Shown here piece after piece: positions 45,107-52,479 of a DNA stretch of 53,782 nucleotides. Position 1 is the first letter of the stretch. Every line of letters begins with the position of its first letter. The notes under the pieces were generated by a model. It made no database searches, had not been told where the DNA came from, and saw only the letters and a program-made list of their open reading frames with translations. The position numbers were made by a program, and so were the translations under genes. Origin of the DNA: Bacteroidia bacterium (lineage in GTDB: Bacteria > Bacteroidota > Bacteroidia > Bacteroidales > VadinHA17); the NCBI GenBank assembly GCA_026391215.1, contig JAPLDX010000041.1:1-53782 (forward strand), given 5' to 3'.

Positions 45107-46588
45107 ATGAAGAAACTATTTGTACTTCCGATCATCGCATCTTTCTTTTTTTCAATACAGATATCCAGTGCACAGGAAATAAAGAAGCTTACATTTGAAG
45201 AAGTAATCAAGCTTGCTGAGGAGCAATCTCCCAATGCCCTGATAGCAAAGCACAGGTTCCGTGCGAGCTACTGGCAATACAGGACATTCATTGCCCAGTA
45301 CAGGCCTTCGCTTACTCTGACAGGGTCGACGCCCGACTATAGTACAGCCTTCAGCAGGGTCTGGAATTCAGTGACAGACCAGTGGGATTATGTCTCAACA
45401 AACATCCTGCAGACAATCGGGTCTCTTTCGCTGATGCAGAACATAGGGCTTACAGGTGGTACAATATCACTCCAGTCAGACCTGACTCTTGAAAATGACC
45501 TTGAGACTGACAAGAACAGGTTTATTACAGCACCGATAAGCGTAAGGCTTATGCAACCATTGTTCAGGTACAATGAGCTGAAATGGGAGAAGAAAACAGA
45601 GCCATTGAAATATGAATCAGCTAAAAAGACTTTTCTTGAGAATATAGAAACCGTTCATACTATGGCTGTTCAGAACTTCTTTTCTCTTGCTCTTGCGCAG
45701 ATCAACAAGCAGATAGCTGAAATGAATTATCTGAATGCCGATACTTTATGGAGAATGGCACAGGGACGCTATAACCTCGGAACAATAGCTGAAGATGAAC
45801 TTCTCCAGATGCAGCTCTCCTGGCTTAACTCAGAAACATCAAGGAAACAGGCCGAGATGAACCTCAGGGATAGGGAAATCCGGTTGAGATCGTTCCTCGG
45901 ATTCAACGAGAGTGTCAGGATTCAGCTTGTCCTTCCTTCTGACATCCCTGACCTTCAGGTAGATGCTCAGCAAGTTCTTGAGCTGGCACACTCAAATAAC
46001 CCGGAGATAATTGATCAGCAGCTGACGTTGCTCACTGCGCAGAGCGCAATGGCGCAGGCTAAGGCAGAAAAGGGGCTTAATGCCAATCTTACAGCTTCTT
46101 TCGGATTGAGGGACCAGGATCCTGTTTTTGCCCAGGCATATTCAGAATCGGGTCAGCAGCAGACTGTAAGACTTGGGATAACCTTACCGATACTTGACTG
46201 GGGGCTTGGAAAAGGAAGATACCGTATGGCACAGTCGAGCCTTGAGCTGGCACAGGTTCAATCGGAACAGGCACTTGTTGACTTTGATCAGAACCTTCTG
46301 CTCGATGTTGAACAATTCAACCTCCAGGCAGAACAGGTTGCAATCGCTGCCAAATCGGATACAGTGGCTGCAAAAATGTATGAAGTCACCAAGCAAAGAT
46401 TCCTGATCGGCAAGATAACTGTGCTTGAATTAAATAATGCTGATACCAAAAAAGACGAGAACAGACGAGCATATGTCATGGCGCTGCAGAACTACTGGAA
46501 CTATTTCTTTAATATCCGGAGCATAGCCCTTTATGATTTCCTTAATAAGAAACCGCTGGAATCAGACTATGAAAACCTGGTAGAGTAG
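45107..46588 (+). CDS. TolC-family outer-membrane efflux protein
   Basis: Outer-membrane channel of the adaptor-permease-TolC set. About 493 residues. The ATG at 45107 gives a clean signal peptide (MKKLFVLPIIASFFFSIQI, ending SSAQ); an ATG at 45089 adds six residues. Two repeated OEP halves are visible: LTFEEVIKLAEEQSPNALIA at the start and VLELAHSNNPEI in the middle, each followed by long heptad-rich helices. Substrate of the exporter is not readable. A strong terminator follows 24 bases after the stop. Confidence 0.92.
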   Translation: MKKLFVLPIIASFFFSIQISSAQEIKKLTFEEVIKLAEEQSPNALIAKHRFRASYWQYRTFIAQYRPSLTLTGSTPDYSTAFSRVWNSVTDQWDYVSTNILQTIGSLSLMQNIGLTGGTISLQSDLTLENDLETDKNRFITAPISVRLMQPLFRYNELKWEKKTEPLKYESAKKTFLENIETVHTMAVQNFFSLALAQINKQIAEMNYLNADTLWRMAQGRYNLGTIAEDELLQMQLSWLNSETSRKQAEMNLRDREIRLRSFLGFNESVRIQLVLPSDIPDLQVDAQQVLELAHSNNPEIIDQQLTLLTAQSAMAQAKAEKGLNANLTASFGLRDQDPVFAQAYSESGQQQTVRLGITLPILDWGLGKGRYRMAQSSLELAQVQSEQALVDFDQNLLLDVEQFNLQAEQVAIAAKSDTVAAKMYEVTKQRFLIGKITVLELNNADTKKDENRRAYVMALQNYWNYFFNIRSIALYDFLNKKPLESDYENLVE

Positions 46589-46612
46589 GGAGCAATATAA
46601 TTAAGATATTAA

Positions 46613-46642
46613 GGCTGGATATTGGATATTCAGCCTTTTTTT
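46613..46642 (+). terminator. Intrinsic terminator of the export operon
   Basis: GGCTGGATAT (46613-46622) pairs with ATATTCAGCC (46626-46635), a ten-pair stem with one G-T wobble and a three-base loop, followed directly by a run of seven T. A textbook rho-independent terminator. It separates the tolC end from the secDF promoter. Confidence 0.85.
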
Positions 46643-46656
46643 ATGTAAAAAATTAA

Positions 46657-46664
46657 TATATTTG
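46657..46664 (+). promoter_or_regulatory. Candidate -7 box for secDF
   Basis: TATATTTG, an exact TAnnTTTG, directly after the tolC terminator and 55 bases before the secDF ATG. No -33 match at the usual spacing. Confidence 0.55.
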
Positions 46665-46719
46665 CGCCTCAATAATAAAGTTTCAGAAATAATTACGGAT
46701 TAATTCAAAATAGATACAA

Positions 46720-49695
46720 ATGCAGAACAAAGCAGTTATTATCATTCTTGCAATTGCATTGGGACTGGTTTCTATTTACCAGCTATCATTTTCTTTTGCA
46801 ACCTATAAGGTCAAGAAGGATGCCAAAACTTTTGCACAGGGCGACCTGGTTAAGGAAAATCATTATATTGACTCTCTTTCAACTCTTACAAAGGAGGATT
46901 GGAGCTTTTTAGGCTACACTTTCAAGGAGTGTCAGAAAAGAGAGATCAACCTTGGTCTCGACCTTAAAGGAGGAATGGACGTTATTCTTGAGGTTTCAGT
47001 AGAGGATATTCTTAAGGCACTTTCCAATTACAGTACAGATAAAACATTTACCGATGCTATTGCCAGGGCAAAGCAGGAACAGCAGCGGAGCCAGCTGGAT
47101 TTTCTTACTCTTTTCGGCAGAGCATTCCAGGAAATAGATCCCAATGCAAAACTGGCCGCAATATTCGGGACTGTAGATCTGAGGGACAGGGTTAACTTCA
47201 ATTCCACGAATGAGGAGGTGATGAAGATTCTGGATGATGAGGTTACAAGCGCTATTGACAACTCATTCAATATTCTCAGCACCAGGATTGACAGGTTTGG
47301 AGTTGTCCAGCCCAATATCGCAAAGCTGGCCACAAAAGGACGTATCCTTATTTCTCTTCCGGGTCAGACAGATCCTCAAAGGGTTCGTGAATTGCTTCAG
47401 GGAACTGCAAACCTCGAATTCTGGGAAACATATGAAAACGGTGAAATAATAGGGTATCTGTCGGCTGCCAACAATCTGCTTAAAGAAATTCAGGATAATT
47501 CCAGGAAAACAGAGACTGCGGTTGACCAGACTATTCCGGAAATTGCTGTTACCGATACCACAACTAAGGAAGATCAAAGCCTGCTTGATCTTATAGAAAA
47601 AGATACAACCAAGGCAGAGACCGCAGGCACACTTGAAGAATTCACAGTACAGAATCCGTTATTTGGATTGCTTAATCCCAGGGTTACTGCCCAGGGAGAA
47701 CCCCAGCCGTCAAGCATGGTCGGTCTGGCAAGCGGGAAAGACACGGCTAAAGTCAACAGTTATCTGAGAATGAATCAGGTAAAGGCTCTTTTCCCGCGAG
47801 ACGTAAGATTCCTTTGGAGCCAGAATCCTTATAAATATGACGAGACAAAGACATATTATGAGCTGCATGCAATAAAGGTAACAACCCGTGATGGCCGTGC
47901 TCCGCTTGGTGGCGATGCGATAACCGGTGCAAGACCATCTTCAGGAATAACCGGATCGGAAGTCAAGGTTGATTTCTCAATGAATGCAGAAGGTGCAAAG
48001 ACCTGGCAGAGAATGACACGTGAAAACATTGACAGGTGCATCGCATTGGTGCTTGATGGTTATGTACGGTCATACCCCAGGGTTCAGAATGAAATTACCG
48101 GCGGCAGCACTGAAATTACAGGTGATTTTACGATTGAAGAAGCTGATGACCTCGCTAATATTCTGAAATCAGGTAAACTGCCTGCTCCGGCAAAGATAAT
48201 TTCTGATACCGTGATCGGACCGACTCTTGGTAAAGAAGCAATAAATGCAGGATTGGTCTCAATGGCAATATCATTTGTTATAGTCCTGCTCTATATGATA
48301 TTCTATTATAGTAAAAGTGCCGGATCCATTGCAGACGTTGCACTGGTTGCAAACATATTCCTGCTTATGGGTGTAATGACATCTCTGGGTTCGGTTCTGA
48401 CTTTACCGGGTATTGCCGGTATCGTTCTGACAATGGGTATGTCGGTAGACGCAAATGTGCTTATTTATGAAAGAATACGAGAGGAGCTCCGTGCGGGCAA
48501 GGGATATAAACTCGCAATTGCAGATGGATACAAAGGAGCTATGTCCGCTATCCTTGACTCTAATATAACGACCCTCTTGACAGGGATAGTCCTTTTTGTC
48601 TTTGGGAAGGGACCTATTAAAGGCTTTGCCACAACACTGGTAATTGGTATTTTTACCTCTCTTTTCTGTGCAATCTATATTACAAGGCTTATCTATGAAG
48701 GACTCCTTAAAAGGAACGCAAAACTCTCTTTTTCCATAAAAATAACAGCCAACATATTAAAAAATACACATGTCGATTTTATAGGGAAAAGAAAATATTT
48801 TTACGCGATCTCCATTTTAATTACACTTATTGGCATAGGGTCATTGTTTATCAGGGGAATCAATCAGGGTATCGATTTTACAGGAGGGCGCGCGTATGTT
48901 GTAAGATTTGATCAGCCAGTCAAAACTACTGATGTAGCTGACAGGCTGACCGGAGCTTTTGGTGAAGCCCCTCAGGTTGTGACGTTCGGCAGCGATAACC
49001 AGGTAAGAATAATTACCAGATACAGGATCAATGAAACTGGTGTTGATGACGAAGTTGAAACAACATTGTATAACGGACTTAAAGACATGGTAAGCCCGGA
49101 TGTGACGAAAGAAAAATTTCTGTCTGATTACCGGAAAAGTTCTGAAATGATAGGACCGACAATTGCATCCGATTTTAAAAGAAGAGCTGTCATTGCAGTA
49201 TTATTGTCCCTGGTAATTATGTTCCTGTATATATTTATACGGTTTAAAAACTGGCAGTACGGGCTTGGAGCCATGACTGCCCTTGCACATGATACAATGA
49301 TCGTGATTGGTATTTATTCACTTCTGTGGGGTATCCTTCCATTCTCAATGGAGATAGACCAGTCATTCATTGCTGCGATCCTGACAGTTATCGGGTATTC
49401 TGTAAACGATACTGTCGTAGTATTTGACAGGCTGAGGGAATTTATTCCACTGCACCGAAAACGCCCATTTAATGAGGTAATTAACCTGGCAATGAATGAT
49501 ACTCTGAGCCGTACGATGAATACAGGTATGACATCAATCCTTGTGCTTATAGTAATGTTCTTCGCCGGAGGAGCAACAATCAGAGGATTCCTCTTTGCAA
49601 TGATTATAGGTATTATTGTGGGAACCTATTCCTCAATATTCATAGCGAGCTCACTGGTGTATGACACAACCAGAAAAAAAGCATTGAAAACCTGA
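46720..49695 (+). CDS. secDF: Fused protein translocase subunit SecDF
   Basis: Proton-driven accessory of the Sec translocon. 991 residues, SecD and SecF in one chain as is usual in Bacteroidota. SecD part: first membrane segment (about 5-25), DLKGGMDV (81-88), periplasmic P1 region with a poorly conserved Thr/Gln-rich insert (about 265-335), five membrane segments with VLTMGMSVDANVLIYERIREE. SecF part starts near 690: membrane segment, GIDFTGGRAYVVRF near 717, and VIGYSVNDTVVVFDRLRE in the C-terminal membrane block. Own promoter; a GGGACG hairpin follows the stop. Confidence 0.97.
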   Translation: MQNKAVIIILAIALGLVSIYQLSFSFATYKVKKDAKTFAQGDLVKENHYIDSLSTLTKEDWSFLGYTFKECQKREINLGLDLKGGMDVILEVSVEDILKALSNYSTDKTFTDAIARAKQEQQRSQLDFLTLFGRAFQEIDPNAKLAAIFGTVDLRDRVNFNSTNEEVMKILDDEVTSAIDNSFNILSTRIDRFGVVQPNIAKLATKGRILISLPGQTDPQRVRELLQGTANLEFWETYENGEIIGYLSAANNLLKEIQDNSRKTETAVDQTIPEIAVTDTTTKEDQSLLDLIEKDTTKAETAGTLEEFTVQNPLFGLLNPRVTAQGEPQPSSMVGLASGKDTAKVNSYLRMNQVKALFPRDVRFLWSQNPYKYDETKTYYELHAIKVTTRDGRAPLGGDAITGARPSSGITGSEVKVDFSMNAEGAKTWQRMTRENIDRCIALVLDGYVRSYPRVQNEITGGSTEITGDFTIEEADDLANILKSGKLPAPAKIISDTVIGPTLGKEAINAGLVSMAISFVIVLLYMIFYYSKSAGSIADVALVANIFLLMGVMTSLGSVLTLPGIAGIVLTMGMSVDANVLIYERIREELRAGKGYKLAIADGYKGAMSAILDSNITTLLTGIVLFVFGKGPIKGFATTLVIGIFTSLFCAIYITRLIYEGLLKRNAKLSFSIKITANILKNTHVDFIGKRKYFYAISILITLIGIGSLFIRGINQGIDFTGGRAYVVRFDQPVKTTDVADRLTGAFGEAPQVVTFGSDNQVRIITRYRINETGVDDEVETTLYNGLKDMVSPDVTKEKFLSDYRKSSEMIGPTIASDFKRRAVIAVLLSLVIMFLYIFIRFKNWQYGLGAMTALAHDTMIVIGIYSLLWGILPFSMEIDQSFIAAILTVIGYSVNDTVVVFDRLREFIPLHRKRPFNEVINLAMNDTLSRTMNTGMTSILVLIVMFFAGGATIRGFLFAMIIGIIVGTYSSIFIASSLVYDTTRKKALKT

Positions 49696-49728
49696 TCTTC
49701 GACAGATATATTTTTGATCTTTATCAAG

Positions 49729-49754
49729 AAGGGACGTTGCATGCAGCGTCCCTT
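49729..49754. repeat. AGGGACG/CGTCCCT hairpin, copy 2
   Basis: Palindrome with arms AAGGGACG (49729-49736) and CGTCCCTT (49747-49754) around TTGCATGCAG, so nearly the whole 26 bases are self-complementary. It lies 33 bases after secDF and is followed by AATTTT. Same arms as the element at 5516-5540 after ftsZ. Probably a 3'-end hairpin or a dispersed palindromic repeat. Confidence 0.75.
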
Positions 49755-49792
49755 AATTTTGATATCAGTAATTGATTATCATTAAACTTTTC

Positions 49793-49800
49793 TAACTTTA
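49793..49800 (+). promoter_or_regulatory. Weak -7 candidate for tatA
   Basis: TAACTTTA (last base differs from TAnnTTTG), with ATTG at 49771-49774 and an 18-base spacer; the tatA ATG is 25 bases downstream. Confidence 0.3.
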
Positions 49801-49825
49801 CATTCTGACGAAAACGACAGGATTT

Positions 49826-50197
49826 ATGAGCGGACAGGAGATTTTTGTCATTATTGTTGTTGTCCTTCTTCTTTTTGGTGCTGATAAGCTTCCCGGGCTC
49901 GCAAAAGGACTGTCGAAGAGTATGCGGGAGTTTAAAAAAGCGACCGATGATATTAAGCGGGAGTTTGAGACAAGCACACAGGACATAAGGAAGGATTTTA
50001 ACGATGTTACGCAAACAATAACAAAAGATGTAACCGATATGTCAGATAACCTGAACAGGGATGTGAATGAAGTATCCGGCAATATTCAGAAAGATATAAA
50101 TGAAGTTACTGACAACATCAGGAAAGATGCAAATGATGTTTCTGATAACCTCAGGAAAGATGTAAATGAGGTTGCTGATAATATTAACAATGATTAG
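49826..50197 (+). CDS. tatA: Twin-arginine translocase subunit TatA/E with 11-residue repeat tail
   Basis: Pore-forming subunit of the Tat system for folded proteins. 123 residues: hydrophobic segment (about 5-17), [23 protein letters not shown], the TatA hinge and amphipathic helix, then a tail made of seven consecutive 11-residue repeats (residues 42-118), for example [22 protein letters not shown] and [11 protein letters not shown]. No tatB or tatC is nearby. The stop overlaps the start of the LolD-type gene by 8 bases, the first of four overlapping junctions. Confidence 0.9.
   Translation: MSGQEIFVIIVVVLLLFGADKLPGLAKGLSKSMREFKKATDDIKREFETSTQDIRKDFNDVTQTITKDVTDMSDNLNRDVNEVSGNIQKDINEVTDNIRKDANDVSDNLRKDVNEVADNINND
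49949..50179 (+). repeat. Seven 33-base repeat units in tatA
   Basis: Seven in-frame 33-base units (231 bases) encode 11-residue repeats with consensus [DN]-[IL]-x-[KR]-[DE]-[FVI]-[NE]-[DE]-V-[ST]-[DG]. The last four are most alike in both protein and DNA, which suggests that they arose latest. An 11-residue period matches three turns of alpha-helix and gives a straight amphipathic helix. Confidence 0.85.
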
Positions 50198-50849
50198 GAC
50201 AGCAGGCATTACAAAATCATACGGAGATCTTAAAGTCCTGAAGGGAATAGATATTGAGATCAGGGATAAGGAGGTTGTCGCAATAGTTGGAGCAAGCGGT
50301 GCCGGCAAGACAACACTTTTGCAGATAATCGGAACCCTCGATAAGCCAGACAGCGGAACAATTTTTTATAATGGAACGGATATAAGCCGAATGAAAGGCC
50401 GGCCTCTGTCGTCTTTCAGGAACAGCAATATAGGTTTTGTTTTTCAGTTTCACCAGCTTCTCCCGGAATTCACAGCCCTTGAAAATGTTTGTATCCCTGC
50501 ATTTATTGCCGGCAAAACCAAAGCTGAAGCTGAAGCAAAAGCTGCTGAGCTGCTGGGATTCCTGAATCTTAGCGACAGGCTTGAGCATAAACCATCAGAG
50601 CTGAGCGGTGGTGAGCAGCAGCGTGTTGCTGTTGCGCGCGCGCTTGTTAATAATCCTTCGGTAATACTGGCCGATGAGCCCTCCGGGAACCTCGATTCAG
50701 AAAATAAGAATGAACTTCACAAGCTTTTTTTCAGGCTTCGCGATACTTTCGGGCAAACCATCGTAATTGTTACACACGACAGACATCTGGCAGATATGTC
50801 AGACCGCATTTTGCAGATTAAGGACGGACTTATATTAAATGAGTCATAA
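50190..50849 (+). CDS. LolD-type ABC transporter ATPase
   Basis: ATP-binding subunit of a lipoprotein-release or MacB-type transporter. 219 residues from the ATG at 50190 ([14 protein letters not shown]); an upstream in-frame start at 50166 lies inside tatA and is unlikely. Seen: Walker [10 protein letters not shown] (34-42), Q-loop [18 protein letters not shown], the signature [15 protein letters not shown], Walker [13 protein letters not shown] and the switch His in VTHDRHLA. Possible partners in the window: the LolC/E permease (9022-10266) and the ATPase-less MacB-like permease (43714-45096). Overlaps tatA by 8 and the next gene by 11 bases. Confidence 0.92.
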   Translation: MIRTAGITKSYGDLKVLKGIDIEIRDKEVVAIVGASGAGKTTLLQIIGTLDKPDSGTIFYNGTDISRMKGRPLSSFRNSNIGFVFQFHQLLPEFTALENVCIPAFIAGKTKAEAEAKAAELLGFLNLSDRLEHKPSELSGGEQQRVAVARALVNNPSVILADEPSGNLDSENKNELHKLFFRLRDTFGQTIVIVTHDRHLADMSDRILQIKDGLILNES

Positions 50850-51633
50850 ACGATCATACAATGGTATTTCTGCCGGTGAAATAAAAATATTCCTTGAAGA
50901 AAAGTATCTTCAGTATAATAATCCCGGTTTCATTGCCTCCGATCCCATATCAATTCCACACTCATTTTACGAATTGCGTGACAGGGAAGTATCAGGGTTC
51001 CTCGTTGCTTCAATAGCCTGGGGCCGCCGTGACCTCATACTCAGAAGCGCCAGGAATCTGCTTGATATGATGGAGAATACGCCTTTTGATTTTATTATGT
51101 CTGCCGGGGACACCGGATTTAAAAGGCTTAATGGCTTTGTCCACCGGACTTTCAACGGAACCGACTGCAGGTATTTTATGACGGGGTTGAGGGAAATTTA
51201 CAGATCCGCACACAGCATAGAAGATGTTATCCTCGAGGGAATGGGACCAGGCAAATCACTGCAGGAAGGACTGACATATCTTCGCAAACAGTTTTTTGCA
51301 TTGCCACATCTTTCCAGGACAGAAAAGCATTTTGCAGATGTTCATTCAGGTGCCGCAGGGAAAAGACTTAATATGTTTTTGCGCTGGATGGTCAGAAGGG
51401 ACAATCACGGAGTTGATTTTGGCATATGGAAAAGAATAGATCCGGCAATGCTTTACATTCCACTCGATCTTCATTCAGGCAATACCGCGCGGAAGCTGGG
51501 ATTGCTTACAAGGAAGATCAATGACTGGAGAGCGGTTGAGGAATTAACGGCTGTCCTTCGTGAATTTGATCCTGCAGATCCGGTAAAATATGATTTTGCG
51601 CTCTTTGGCCTTGGTGTAAATGAAAAATTCTGA
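50839..51633 (+). CDS. DUF2400/TIGR02757-family protein
   Basis: 264 residues matching the conserved family of unknown function called TIGR02757 or DUF2400. Seen: [49 protein letters not shown], and the end [16 protein letters not shown], with [19 protein letters not shown] before it. The all-helical layout recalls HhH-GPD DNA glycosylases, but no activity is established that I know of. Overlaps the ATPase gene by 11 bases and shares one base with the trmN6-like gene (TGATG). Confidence 0.85.
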   Translation: MSHKRSYNGISAGEIKIFLEEKYLQYNNPGFIASDPISIPHSFYELRDREVSGFLVASIAWGRRDLILRSARNLLDMMENTPFDFIMSAGDTGFKRLNGFVHRTFNGTDCRYFMTGLREIYRSAHSIEDVILEGMGPGKSLQEGLTYLRKQFFALPHLSRTEKHFADVHSGAAGKRLNMFLRWMVRRDNHGVDFGIWKRIDPAMLYIPLDLHSGNTARKLGLLTRKINDWRAVEELTAVLREFDPADPVKYDFALFGLGVNEKF

Positions 51634-52343
51634 TGTCAAGTAATTACTTCAGCTTCAAGCAATTCACTGTATACCAGGATAAATGTTCCTTTAAAGTCGG
51701 GACAGACGGAGTTCTTCTGGGCGCATACGCTGATCTGTCAGGGGTGAGGACTGTTCTCGACATAGGGACCGGGACCGGGCTGATTGCCCTTATGATTGCC
51801 CAGCGAAGTGAAACAGAGATTACTGCCATTGAACCGGATATCAGCTCATCCATGCAGACCCGGCAAAACATTGAAAACAGCAAATGGAGCAAAAGAATAA
51901 ATATCAGAAATACTGACCTGCAGAATTATGATCCCGGAACATTGAAATTCGATCTGATAGTAACTAATCCTCCTTATTTCACTGATTCGTTAAGAAATCC
52001 CGATCCCGGGAAAGCAGCATCACGGCATAATGATAATCTGACTAATGTCGAACTGCTGAAGGGTGTCTCACGGCTTCTGGAGGAAAATGGAAGATTTCAG
52101 TTAATAATGCCATATGTTGAGGGCAATATTTTTATTGCAGAAGCGCAGGAATATGATTTCTTTTGCAATAGCATATTGAAGATCAAGCCATTGCCGACAA
52201 GCGAGATAAGGAGACTTATCCTTACATTTACCAGAAAGCGTCTGTTGGCTAAAGAAAAATTTCTCACCATTGAACATGGCAGGAGACATGAATTTACTGA
52301 GGATTATATTAATCTGACGAGGGATTTCTATTTGAATTTCTGA
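51633..52343 (+). CDS. tRNA1(Val) (adenine37-N6)-methyltransferase, TrmN6-like
   Basis: SAM-dependent methyltransferase expected to modify A37 of tRNA-Val. 236 residues. Seen: FKVGTDGVLLGAYA, SAM motif I VLDIGTGTGLIALMIAQ (41-57), acidic post-I IEPD, and the N6-adenine motif NPPYF (112-116), followed by AASRHND, typical of the TrmN6/YfiC group. Its ATG shares the A of the preceding TGA (TGATG), so translation is probably coupled. Palindromic element copy B begins 9 bases after the stop. Confidence 0.88.
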   Translation: MSSNYFSFKQFTVYQDKCSFKVGTDGVLLGAYADLSGVRTVLDIGTGTGLIALMIAQRSETEITAIEPDISSSMQTRQNIENSKWSKRINIRNTDLQNYDPGTLKFDLIVTNPPYFTDSLRNPDPGKAASRHNDNLTNVELLKGVSRLLEENGRFQLIMPYVEGNIFIAEAQEYDFFCNSILKIKPLPTSEIRRLILTFTRKRLLAKEKFLTIEHGRRHEFTEDYINLTRDFYLNF

Positions 52344-52352
52344 ATCCCAGAA

Positions 52353-52479
52353 GACCCCCCGCCCCGCAAGCGGGGCACCCCCCTGAAGGGGGGCTAAATC
52401 CAAAAGTTACTGAAGCTTAGTTAAGTCCGGATTTTAAGCCCCCTTTAGGGGGCAGTCATGCTTCAGCGTGACGGGGGTC
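52353..52479. repeat. Compound palindromic element, copy B
   Basis: 127 bases with inverted ends GACCCCC (52353-52359) and GGGGGTC (52473-52479). In order: hairpin GCCCCGC-AA-GCGGGGC (52361-52376), hairpin CCCCCCTGAAGGGGGG (52378-52393), a spacer with GTTACT (52406) and CCGGATTTT (52427), hairpin GCCCCCTTTAGGGGGC (52438-52453) and hairpin GTCATGC-TTCA-GCGTGAC (52455-52472). Fills the convergent gap between trmN6 and the saccharopine dehydrogenase gene; its right end carries that gene's TGA. Confidence 0.8.

Noticed and set aside
50166..50189. Upstream start for the LolD-type ATPase
   Set aside because: It would add eight residues from within the tatA repeat; LolD proteins start close to the [12 protein letters not shown] position.
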